A stretch of 64,000 nucleotides of DNA from Proteobacteria bacterium UBA2363 (lineage in GTDB: Bacteria; Pseudomonadota; Gammaproteobacteria; Xanthomonadales; UBA2363). A program made the position numbers and the translations under genes. The stretch spans positions 1,882 through 65,881 of the forward strand of contig DDTN01000008.1 of NCBI GenBank assembly GCA_002344355.1, read 5' to 3'. How positions within the stretch are numbered: the stretch's first letter is position 1; the number at the start of each line of letters is the position of its first letter. The notes beneath the pieces were generated by a model that was given only the letters and a program-made list of their open reading frames with translations, had not been told where the DNA came from and searched no databases. Below are positions 24,406 through 32,179 of the stretch, piece after piece.

Positions 24406-26094
24406 ATGCCCTTGCCGGACACCTTGATCGCCTTTGCCCACACCGTGGCGTGGACCCTGTTGCACTTCGTCTGGCAGGGCCTGCTGATCGGCGCCGCATG
24501 GCTGCTGCTGCGACGCCTGTCGGCGTCGCACGGCTGGCGCCACGGCTGTGCGCTGGCGGCCCTGGTCGCCTGCCTGGCCGCGCCGGTCGCCACGGTGTCG
24601 ATGCTGTCCGGCGCCGATGCCGTGCCGCCGACCGCGGCCCTCGGCGCCCAGGGCACGACCGCGCCTGCGACGGTCGACGCGGCGGCCATCGAGGCGACCG
24701 CGACAACCGCGGCGGCGGCCACCGGCCGCAGTCCCTGGGCGCTGCCCCTGGTCGCCCTCTGGCTGCTCGGCGCCCTGCTCGCCTCCCTGCGCCTGCTGGC
24801 CGACTGGCGCCTGCTGCGCCGCGCCCTGCGCGAGGGTCGCGAGCCGCCACCGGCGCTGCTGGCGATCATGCACAGCCAGATGCGACTGCTCGGCATCACC
24901 CGCAAGGTCCGCCTGCGGCTGACCGCGCGGATCAGCGCACCCGGCGTCTACGGCCTGTTGCGCCCGGTGATCCTGCTGCCGACCGCCCTGGCGCTGGGAC
25001 TGCCCCGCGACCAGGTCGAGACCCTGATCCTGCACGAGCTGGCGCACATCCGCCGCGCCGATCTGGTCAGCAACGTGCTGATCCTGGTGGCGCGCACCCT
25101 GCTCTACTTCCACCCGGTGGTCCACCTGGTCTGCCGCGAGCTGGAACGCACCCGCGAGACCCTGTGCGACGACCTGGTGGTCGGCCTGAAGGTCGATCCG
25201 ATCAAGTACGCGCGGGCGCTGAGCATGGCCGAGCAGTTCCGGCAGGCGGTGCCGCTGCCGCTGCTGACCGCCACCGGCGGCGAGCTGACCGAGCGCGTGC
25301 ACCGGATCCTGCACATCGACGACGGCCGGAGCCAGCAGCGCCGCGATCGCGCGCCGCTGGTGATCACCCTGGCGTTCGCGGCCACCGCGATGGCCGGCGT
25401 CAACCTGCTCGGACCCGACCCGGCCCGCGATCTGGCCCGACCCGACTTCGTCGCGCTGTACCGCGTGCTGGCGCCCAGCCAGGCCCCGGCGCCGCTGGCG
25501 GTCGCGCCGATGGCGCTGCCCCGCCCGCAACCGCTGCGGCCGACGCTGTCGGTGCCGGCCAACCGCCTCGAAGCCGACGCGGCGCCGGCCCCGACCGCCG
25601 CGCTCGCGGCGGCAGCGACGACGCCGGCCGCCGCCGAACCGCCGGCCGCGGCCCTGGCCACGCCGGCGCCGCCAACGGCCATGGCGCTGCCGGAGCCGGA
25701 GCCGCTGCCCATGCCGCTGGTCGAGGTGCCCGCGGCCGGCGCCAGCCTCGCCGCCGCCCAGGCGACCACCTCGGCCGCGGCGCCGACGCCACGCGTCCTG
25801 CGCCGGGTGCAGCCGGCCTATCCGCGGGTGGCGCGCCTGCAGGGGCTGGAGGGCAGCGTGGAACTCGCCTTCTCGGTCGATGCCCGTGGCCAGCCGGTCG
25901 CGGTCGAGGTGGTCGCCGCCTCGCCCCCCGCTTCCGCGTTCGAGCAGGCGGCGCTGGAGGCGTTCCGGCGCTGGCGCTTCGCGGTGCCGGAGGGCGCCGT
26001 CGCCGGGACCCGCCATCGCCAGATCTTCGACTTCAGCCTGGGCCCCGATGGCGGCCGCTGCGTGACGCCGATCGGCACCCGCATCTGCCAGTAA
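24406..26094 (+). CDS. BlaR1-like M56 metallopeptidase fused to a TonB C-terminal domain
   Basis: This 562-residue membrane protein has N-terminal helices (about residues 10-38, 46-68 and 110-132), then the zinc protease motif HELAHIRRAD (His210, Glu211, His214) and ERTRETLCDD with a candidate third ligand Glu251. It continues with another helix near residue 380 and a periplasmic Pro/Ala-rich linker (about 420-460). It ends in a TonB-like domain (about 462-545, with VQPAYPRVARLQGLEGSVEL). The penicillin-binding sensor domain of classical BlaR1 is absent. It is probably the signal-activated partner that inactivates the BlaI-like repressor just upstream. Confidence 0.9.
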   Translation: MPLPDTLIAFAHTVAWTLLHFVWQGLLIGAAWLLLRRLSASHGWRHGCALAALVACLAAPVATVSMLSGADAVPPTAALGAQGTTAPATVDAAAIEATATTAAAATGRSPWALPLVALWLLGALLASLRLLADWRLLRRALREGREPPPALLAIMHSQMRLLGITRKVRLRLTARISAPGVYGLLRPVILLPTALALGLPRDQVETLILHELAHIRRADLVSNVLILVARTLLYFHPVVHLVCRELERTRETLCDDLVVGLKVDPIKYARALSMAEQFRQAVPLPLLTATGGELTERVHRILHIDDGRSQQRRDRAPLVITLAFAATAMAGVNLLGPDPARDLARPDFVALYRVLAPSQAPAPLAVAPMALPRPQPLRPTLSVPANRLEADAAPAPTAALAAAATTPAAAEPPAAALATPAPPTAMALPEPEPLPMPLVEVPAAGASLAAAQATTSAAAPTPRVLRRVQPAYPRVARLQGLEGSVELAFSVDARGQPVAVEVVAASPPASAFEQAALEAFRRWRFAVPEGAVAGTRHRQIFDFSLGPDGGRCVTPIGTRICQ

Positions 26095-26102
26095 CCGTCG
26101 TT

Positions 26103-26124
26103 GCCGGCGGGCTGGACCGCCGGC
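26103..26124 (+). terminator. hairpin after the blaI-blaR operon
   Basis: GCCGGCGG, a 6-base loop and CCGCCGGC form an 8-bp stem starting 9 bases after the stop codon. No T run follows. The rest of the 240-base gap to the next gene shows nothing else. Confidence 0.45.
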
Positions 26125-26334
26125 GCACCCCGCCGCCGGTCCGGCAGCGGTCGCGGATGCGCCCCGGCGCCCGCCGCCCGGACCCGGCGATCGCCGGGTC
26201 GGTCGCGGCGGCCCGACCTGCCGGACCGGGCTTCGCACCGACCATGTCGCGAGCCCTGGCCAGGGCTCCTGGCGGCGCTCGCCGCCACGCGCGCGGCGGC
26301 CTGCTAGGCTGGCAAGGCGACCCGGAGCCTCGCC

Positions 26335-26847
26335 ATGACCACCCTGTTCTGCACCCGCGCCCTGCTCGACGGCCTGGAACTGGCGCCGCAGGCCGCCGCG
26401 CCCGGCGACAACCACCTGGGGGCGTGGACCGCGACCCTGGTGCTGCTGCGTCCAGCCCGCCTGGTGCTGGCGGTGAGCGAGCACGGCCGCCTGCCGCTGG
26501 TGCTGGCGGCCGAGCCCTGGTCGAGCCTGATCGACCGCTTCCCGGAAGCGCTGTACCAGCAACTCCTGGCGCTGCGCGTGCCAGCGGACCTGGCGCGCAG
26601 CGAGCGCGACCAGATGCGGCCGCTGGTCCCTGCGCTGGCGGCCGGCCAGGGCCGCCTGGACGACCTGCGTGTGCTGGAGCCTGAGCTGGCATCGGCCTGG
26701 GATCGCGGTGTCAGCCGCTCGCCGGGCGAGCTCGCCCTGCTGCTGGCCAACCTGCCCTCGAGCGACCCGGACGGCAGCACGCCGGCCCAGGCCACGCGCA
26801 GGCGCCTGCACCTGGTGCCCGACCCCGGCGAGGTCGCCGGCCTGTGA
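26335..26847 (+). CDS. DUF6933-like protein of unknown function
   Basis: This 170-residue protein opens MTTLFCTRALLDGLEL, followed by GDNHLGAWTATLVLLRPARLVLAVSEHGRLPLVL. The pattern resembles DUF6933, a family of small soluble proteins that starts with a similar TxLxCTxKLL motif. There is no signal peptide or membrane helix, and no function is known. The C-terminal 40 residues are basic and variable. It ends 43 bases before sbcB on the same strand and may be cotranscribed with it. A CGGAG site precedes the ATG. Confidence 0.65.
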   Translation: MTTLFCTRALLDGLELAPQAAAPGDNHLGAWTATLVLLRPARLVLAVSEHGRLPLVLAAEPWSSLIDRFPEALYQQLLALRVPADLARSERDQMRPLVPALAAGQGRLDDLRVLEPELASAWDRGVSRSPGELALLLANLPSSDPDGSTPAQATRRRLHLVPDPGEVAGL

Positions 26848-26890
26848 TGCCGGCCGTCGCGGACCCCGCGGGCAGCGCCGCCTCGTCCCG

Positions 26891-28339
26891 ATGACGGCCA
26901 GCTTCCTGTTCCACGACTACGAGACCTTCGGCGCCGATCCGGCGCGCGACGGCATCGCGCAGTTCGCCGCGATCCGGACCGATGCCGACCTGAATCCGGT
27001 CGGCGAAGCGATCGACGTCACCTGCCTGCCGGTCGCGGACCGGCTGCCGCACCCGGAGGCCTGCCTGGTCACCGGCCTCACCCCCCAGGATCTGCTCGAA
27101 GGGGGGCTGCCGGAGCCGGCATTCGCGGCCACGGTGCACGAAGCCATGGCCGAACCCGGCACCTGCTCGCTGGGCTACAACACGATCCGCTTCGATGACG
27201 CCTTCACCCGCCACCTGCTGTGGCGCAACTTCCACGATCCCTACGCCCGGGAATGGCGCGACGGCAACTCGCGCTTCGACCTGATCGACCTCGCCCGGCT
27301 CTGCCATGCCCTGCGTCCGGAGGGCATCGAATGGCCGCTGCGCGACGACGGCCGCCCGAGTTTCCGCCTGGAGCACCTTGCGCGCGCCAACCGCCTGGAC
27401 CAGGCCCGCGCCCACGACGCCCTCAGCGATGTCGAGGCGACCCTTGGCCTGGCCCGGCTGCTGCGCGACCGGCAACCACGGCTGTGGCGGTTCGCCCTGA
27501 CCCTGCGCGACCGCCACCGGGTGCGCGAACTGCTCGACTGGCGCCAGGGCACCGCGGTGCTGCATGCCTCCGAGAAGTACGGCGCGGAGCGCGGCTGCAC
27601 CGCCCTGGTGCTGCCGATCGCGCCCAGCGCAGACAGCGAGCACGGCGTCCATGTCGTCGACCTGATGGCCGATCCGGCGCCCCTGATCGAGATCGACCTC
27701 GAGGAACTGCGCGACCGTCTGTACACGCCGCGGGCCGACCTGCCGGAAGGCGTCGCGCGGCCGGCGGTGAAGACCGTCTACGGCAACCGCTGCCCGATGC
27801 TGGCGCCGGTCTCGGTGCTGGCCGGCGTCGACCTGGTCCGCATCGGCCTCGATCCCGACCGCTGCGAACGGCACCGGCAACGGCTGCTGGCGGCCCCGGG
27901 CATCCGCGAGAAGCTGGCTGCGCTGATGGCACGCCCGGCGGATGCGGCGCCCGCCGCCGATGCCGAACTGTCGCTGTACCGGGGCGGCTTTCCAAGCCGG
28001 GCCGAGCGGGCGCGCCTGGATGCGGTGCGCAGGACGCCGCCGGCGAGCCTTGCGGCGCTGGCCGGCGGCTTCGAGCAGGAACGCCACCGGGAGCTGCTCT
28101 GGCGCCATCGCGGCCGGCATTTCCCGCAGACCCTGACCGCCGGCGAGCGCGGCCGCTGGCGCGAGTTCATGGCGGCGCGCCTGCGCGGCAGTCATCCGCT
28201 GTCCGCGCACGGTCTGGACGACTACCACGCCGGCATCGCGACGCTGCGCGCCCAGGTCGCGCCGGGACCGGGCCAGGCCGTGCTGGACCGCCTCGACGAC
28301 TGGGGTCGCCAGCTCGCCGCCGCCTGGCTCGACGACTGA
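26891..28339 (+). CDS. sbcB: exodeoxyribonuclease I
   Basis: This 482-residue 3'-to-5' single-strand DNA exonuclease acts in recombination and mismatch repair. The DEDD-family exonuclease motifs are visible: FLFHDYETFGADPARDGIAQFA (first Asp/Glu), GYNTIRFDDAFTRH (second Asp) and AHDALSDVEATLGLA (third His/Asp) within the first 190 residues. The SH3-like and helical extensions of exonuclease I follow (LYTPRADLPEG region). The length matches the E. coli enzyme (475). Confidence 0.96.
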   Translation: MTASFLFHDYETFGADPARDGIAQFAAIRTDADLNPVGEAIDVTCLPVADRLPHPEACLVTGLTPQDLLEGGLPEPAFAATVHEAMAEPGTCSLGYNTIRFDDAFTRHLLWRNFHDPYAREWRDGNSRFDLIDLARLCHALRPEGIEWPLRDDGRPSFRLEHLARANRLDQARAHDALSDVEATLGLARLLRDRQPRLWRFALTLRDRHRVRELLDWRQGTAVLHASEKYGAERGCTALVLPIAPSADSEHGVHVVDLMADPAPLIEIDLEELRDRLYTPRADLPEGVARPAVKTVYGNRCPMLAPVSVLAGVDLVRIGLDPDRCERHRQRLLAAPGIREKLAALMARPADAAPAADAELSLYRGGFPSRAERARLDAVRRTPPASLAALAGGFEQERHRELLWRHRGRHFPQTLTAGERGRWREFMAARLRGSHPLSAHGLDDYHAGIATLRAQVAPGPGQAVLDRLDDWGRQLAAAWLDD

Positions 28340-28436
28340 GCCGATCGCCCCGGCGGCCGGATGGCGCGTGCCGGCCGCCTTGCCGGTCCGGCCGCCCGCC
28401 ACAGCGGCGGCCGGCGGCGGCACGCCCGGGCCGGCG

Positions 28437-28488
28437 CCGGACGCCAGCCGGACGCCAGCCGGACGCCAGCCGGACGCCAGCCGGACCG
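28437..28488. repeat. tandem repeat, four copies of an 11-mer plus a partial copy
   Basis: Four perfect copies of CCGGACGCCAG (28437-28480) and a partial fifth copy lie in the 178-base gap between the converging sbcB and protease genes. The unit is not a multiple of three and is not translated. Confidence 0.9.
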
Positions 28489-28517
28489 AGCGGGCCAGCG
28501 GCGCCGGCGCAGGCGCC

Positions 28518-30890
28518 TCAGTTGCCGGTCTGGAAGCCGCTGGCGAAGATGAGGTCGGTCAACACCACGGCCACCGGCATCTGCGCGGTCGCCGGGGCGC
28601 CGGCGCCCATCGCGACCAGCTCGACCCGCCCGAAGTGCCAGGGCCCGATCGCCAGGCCGGCGGCCTCGACCTCGATCTGCAGCACCTGGCTGGCGCCGGC
28701 GGCGAGCGTGAAGCTGGCCGGCGTGACCGAGCCGGTCAGCCCGCCGCCGGGCGCGATCACGTCGGCCTGCCACTGCTGCGACTGGCCGGACGTGCTGCGC
28801 ACGGTGCGGGTCCAGGTGCAGCGGCCGTTGCACTGGTCGCTCGCCAGGTTGGGCAGGTTGAGCAGGCCCGGCTGGCCGCCGGTGGCCGGGTTGGCGGCGA
28901 CGTAGTCGGCCGGGGCGATGTCCATCACCAGGCCGGCGTTGCTGGCGGCCGCGAGGTCGAGGCCGCCGGCGCCCTGGTCGAACGGCGTCGCAGGCGTGCT
29001 GGCGTCCTCCTTGACCAGCACCGGCGCGCTGGTGGTGACCAGGGCCGACTTGATCTCGGCCGGCGTCCAGGTCGGGCGCAGGGCGACCATCAGGGCGGCG
29101 GCGCCGGCGGCATGCGGGCTCGACATCGAGGTGCCGCTGATGATGTTGAACTCGGGCGGCGGCGGGTTGCCGGCGGTGTTGTAGGCCGCCAGGATGTTGA
29201 GGCCCGGTCCGGTCAGGTCGGGCTTGATGGTGTTGCGCAGGGCGGCGACGGTGCCGCCGGCCGGCCCGCGCGAACTGAACGAGGCCATGCGGTCGCCGTG
29301 GTCGCCGTAGTCGACGACGCCACCGGCGATGGCGCCGGCGTGGCCGCTGCCGTTCTGCATCCAGGCCTTCAGCGCCACGCCGTCGGCATGGCTGATGTGG
29401 ATGGCCGGCAGCACGTGGCCGTCGGCGTTGAGGCTGGCGGCGCTGGGCACGTCGTTGGCCAGGACCATGGCGCCGCCGCCGGCGTCGAGGACGTGCTGGC
29501 CCTTCAGCACCCGGCCGATCACGCCGCGGTCGCAGACCACGATCTGGCCGCTGAAGCTGCCGGCCGGGAACGGGTTGCACAGCGGGTTGTTCCAGGGCGG
29601 GTTGCCCGCGTACACCATCGGCCGGGCACCGATGCCGATGTTGGCGCCCTCGCCGTCGATGTCCGGATGGCTGCCGGCCGTGCTGGTCAGCCCGGTCAGG
29701 CGCGCCAGCACGGCGCGGTCGTGGGTGCCCGCGGCCACCGTCATCACCCACGGCGCCTGGTGGCCGACGGTGCCGGCGCCCGGGCCGGCGTTGCCGGCGG
29801 AGGTCGCGACCACGACGCCGGCGGCGGCCGCGTTGCGGAACGCGACCGCGGTGGTCTCGACCCAGGGGCTGGTGCCGCCGCTGATCGAGTAGTTGATGAC
29901 GTCGACGCCGTCGATCACCGCCTGGTTCACCGCCGCCGTCGTCGCCGAGGTCGGGCAGCTGGGGACGCAGACCTGGTAGGCGATCAGGTTGGCGCGCGGC
30001 GCCACGCCGCTGGCGCCGGCGAACCCGAAGGTCGCGGTCGGCGCCACGAACTGGGGATTGACCAGCCGGTTGCCGGCGGCGGTGGCGGCGGTGTGGCTGC
30101 CGTGGCCGTTGGGGTCCTCCGGGTTGGTCGACGATGGATGCAGCGCCCAGGCGCCGACCAGCTTGGCGTTGCAGAACGAAGGATTGCCGACGCAATGGCC
30201 GCGGTAGACGCCCGCCCCGAACGGGTTGGTGTGGGTATAGCCGTCGGCGTCGGTCGCGGCGAAGGCCGGGTGGTCGTGGTTGATGCCGGTGTCGAGGACG
30301 CCGACGATGATGCCTTCGCCGCGGCTGGCCAGGGACGGGTGGTTCCAGATCGCCGGGGCGCCGACGAAGGCCGGGCCGGTATCGGTGTCCGGCCAGTGCT
30401 CGACGTCGCGGAACACTAGGGTCACGCCGTCGAGCCCGGCCACCTCGCGCGCCTGGCCTGGACTCAGTTCCAGGGCGATGCCGTTGTAGGCGTGCTGGTA
30501 GCGGAAGCGCACCGGCGGCACGCCGCCCAGGCGCTGGCCGATGCGCGCCAGCAGGGCGTCCTGCGCGGCTTCGAGATGCGCGGCATAGGCCTGCACCGCC
30601 GGGTCGTCGGCGCGCAGCTTGCGCGCGCCGGTGCTCCGCGGGGCGGTCGCCGGCAGGCCGGGCTTGCCGCCGTCGTAGGTGGCTGCCGGGGGATCGGCGA
30701 GCTGGACGATGTAGATGCCCGGACCGCTGCTGCCCGCCGGCTCGACCAGGTTGGCCTGTGCGGTCGCCGCTTCGGGCGGGGTCGCGGCGGGCGGCGCCGC
30801 CACCGCGATCAGACCGCCGAGGGCGGCCAGCGGCAGGACGAGGATGGCTGCGCGCAGCGCGCGCGGGGCGAGGCTGGGACGGTTGTTCAT
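28518..30890 (-). CDS. secreted subtilisin-like serine protease (S8)
   Basis: This 790-residue exported protease has a signal peptide (about residues 1-32) and an I9-type inhibitor propeptide (about 58-165). The S8 catalytic domain has Asp200 in VGVLDTGINHDHP, His263 in NGHGSHTA and Ser588 in SGTSMSSPHAAGA. A PA domain is inserted between the His and Ser blocks (about residues 380-500). After the catalytic domain comes an Ig-like C-terminal region, ending LTDLIFASGFQTGN. This IFxxGF end resembles the C-terminus of the secreted protein at 50121. The gene is transcribed alone. Confidence 0.94.
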   Translation of the reverse strand: MNNRPSLAPRALRAAILVLPLAALGGLIAVAAPPAATPPEAATAQANLVEPAGSSGPGIYIVQLADPPAATYDGGKPGLPATAPRSTGARKLRADDPAVQAYAAHLEAAQDALLARIGQRLGGVPPVRFRYQHAYNGIALELSPGQAREVAGLDGVTLVFRDVEHWPDTDTGPAFVGAPAIWNHPSLASRGEGIIVGVLDTGINHDHPAFAATDADGYTHTNPFGAGVYRGHCVGNPSFCNAKLVGAWALHPSSTNPEDPNGHGSHTAATAAGNRLVNPQFVAPTATFGFAGASGVAPRANLIAYQVCVPSCPTSATTAAVNQAVIDGVDVINYSISGGTSPWVETTAVAFRNAAAAGVVVATSAGNAGPGAGTVGHQAPWVMTVAAGTHDRAVLARLTGLTSTAGSHPDIDGEGANIGIGARPMVYAGNPPWNNPLCNPFPAGSFSGQIVVCDRGVIGRVLKGQHVLDAGGGAMVLANDVPSAASLNADGHVLPAIHISHADGVALKAWMQNGSGHAGAIAGGVVDYGDHGDRMASFSSRGPAGGTVAALRNTIKPDLTGPGLNILAAYNTAGNPPPPEFNIISGTSMSSPHAAGAAALMVALRPTWTPAEIKSALVTTSAPVLVKEDASTPATPFDQGAGGLDLAAASNAGLVMDIAPADYVAANPATGGQPGLLNLPNLASDQCNGRCTWTRTVRSTSGQSQQWQADVIAPGGGLTGSVTPASFTLAAGASQVLQIEVEAAGLAIGPWHFGRVELVAMGAGAPATAQMPVAVVLTDLIFASGFQTGN

Positions 30891-31210
30891 GACGGACTCC
30901 CCGGTGACGGCCGCCGGACGGTGGCGGCCGGTACGACTGGGGAAACGGTATACCCGGGGGGGATCTGCCGCAAACGCGCAGGCCGCGGGCGCCGCCCCGG
31001 CGCGGCCTGGCATCGTGGCGGGCCGCAGGGGCGACGCAAGCGACTGATTTTCCTGGTTTGGCTTGCCTCGGGGCATCGCGGTCGCCCTGTGCCGGGCGAC
31101 GGCCGCCCGGCGGCCCGCCTGCGGCCTCGACCTCGGACCGGACCGCCCGGCGGCGCCGGCGATGGCAGCGCGACCCTGCCGCGCCCGCCGCCGGGCGGAG
31201 CGCAGGGCCG
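30891..31210. other. 320-base intergenic gap with a leader hairpin before the protease gene
   Basis: On the minus strand TTTGCG (30974-30969) and TATACC (30952-30947), 16 bases apart, form a weak promoter candidate for the protease gene. Downstream, CGGCCGCC (30908-30915) and its complement GGCGGCCG (30923-30930) form an 8-bp hairpin in the leader near the ribosome site. The part next to epmA shows no gene and no clear terminator. Confidence 0.4.
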
Positions 31211-32179
31211 TCAGGCTTCCGGGAACGGGAAGGCCAGCACCGCGCGCAGGTCCTCGGCCTCGAGCATGGCCATCAGCAGCCGGTCGACGCCCAGCGCCAC
31301 GCCGCTGCAGGGCGGCAGGCCGTCCTCCAGCGCCTCCAGGAGCTTGCGGTCGATCGGCAGGGCCTCGCCGCCACGGGCGACGCGCAGGCGGTTGTCGGCC
31401 TCGAAGCGGCCGAGCTGTTCCATCGGGTCGGCCAGCTCGTTGAAGCCGTTGGCCAGTTCGAGCCGGCCAACGTAGAGCTCGAAGCGCTCGGCCACCAGTT
31501 CGCCGTCGAGGTCGCGGCGAATCCGGGCCAGCGCCGCCTGGCTGGCCGGGTACTCGTACACGAAGGTCATCCCGTGCGGCGGCAGGGCCGGCTCGATGCG
31601 GTGCGTCATCAGCACGTCGAGCACGCCGTCGCGGTCGAGCCGGGCGACGTCCACCCAGACCCCGGTCGCCAGCCGGCGCAATTCGTCGTCGCTGGCGGTC
31701 AGCGGATCGGTCGCCAGGTGGCGCATGAACAGCTCGCGATAGCTCAGCCGCTCGGCCGGTCCGGCCGAGCGGCCGGCGAAGGCGAACGCGGCGCGGACCA
31801 GGGCCTCGACCTCGGTCATCAGGCGCTGCACGTCCCAGCCGACCCGGTACCACTCCAGCAGGGTGAACTCCGGATTGTGGCGACGTCCGTATTCGCCGTT
31901 GCGGAACACCTTGCCGAGCTCGTAGCAGTCGCCCAGGCCCTGCGCCAGCAGCCGCTTGTGCCAGAACTCCGGCGAGGTGCGCAGGAAGCGTCGCCGGTTG
32001 CCGGCGCCGGCCGGGCCGGTGAAGCCGGTGTCGAAGCTGTCGATGTTCGCATCGGTGCTGGCGCCCTGGCCGAGCACCGGGGTGTCGACCTCGAGCACGG
32101 CGCGCTCCGCGAAGAAGGCGCGGATCAGCGCGTACAACTTGGCGCGCAGGCGCAGCGCCCGGGTCAGGTCGTCATCCAT
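31211..32179 (-). CDS. epmA: elongation factor P--(R)-beta-lysine ligase
   Basis: This 322-residue protein is related to the catalytic domain of class II lysyl-tRNA synthetase but lacks the anticodon domain. It attaches beta-lysine to elongation factor P, which lets ribosomes pass polyproline. Class II motifs are seen in FLRTSPEFWHKRLLAQGLGDCYELGKVFRNGE, HNPEFTLLEWYRVG and, at the C-terminus, SGVALGVDRLLM. The length matches E. coli EpmA (325). It overlaps the ligA end by 8 bases. Neither efp nor epmB is in the window. Confidence 0.95.
   Translation of the reverse strand: MDDDLTRALRLRAKLYALIRAFFAERAVLEVDTPVLGQGASTDANIDSFDTGFTGPAGAGNRRRFLRTSPEFWHKRLLAQGLGDCYELGKVFRNGEYGRRHNPEFTLLEWYRVGWDVQRLMTEVEALVRAAFAFAGRSAGPAERLSYRELFMRHLATDPLTASDDELRRLATGVWVDVARLDRDGVLDVLMTHRIEPALPPHGMTFVYEYPASQAALARIRRDLDGELVAERFELYVGRLELANGFNELADPMEQLGRFEADNRLRVARGGEALPIDRKLLEALEDGLPPCSGVALGVDRLLMAMLEAEDLRAVLAFPFPEA

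Noticed and set aside
23995..26094. A beta-lactam resistance operon
   Set aside because: A BlaI-type repressor and M56 protease are present, but there is no beta-lactamase or PBP2a gene nearby and the protease lacks a penicillin-binding domain.
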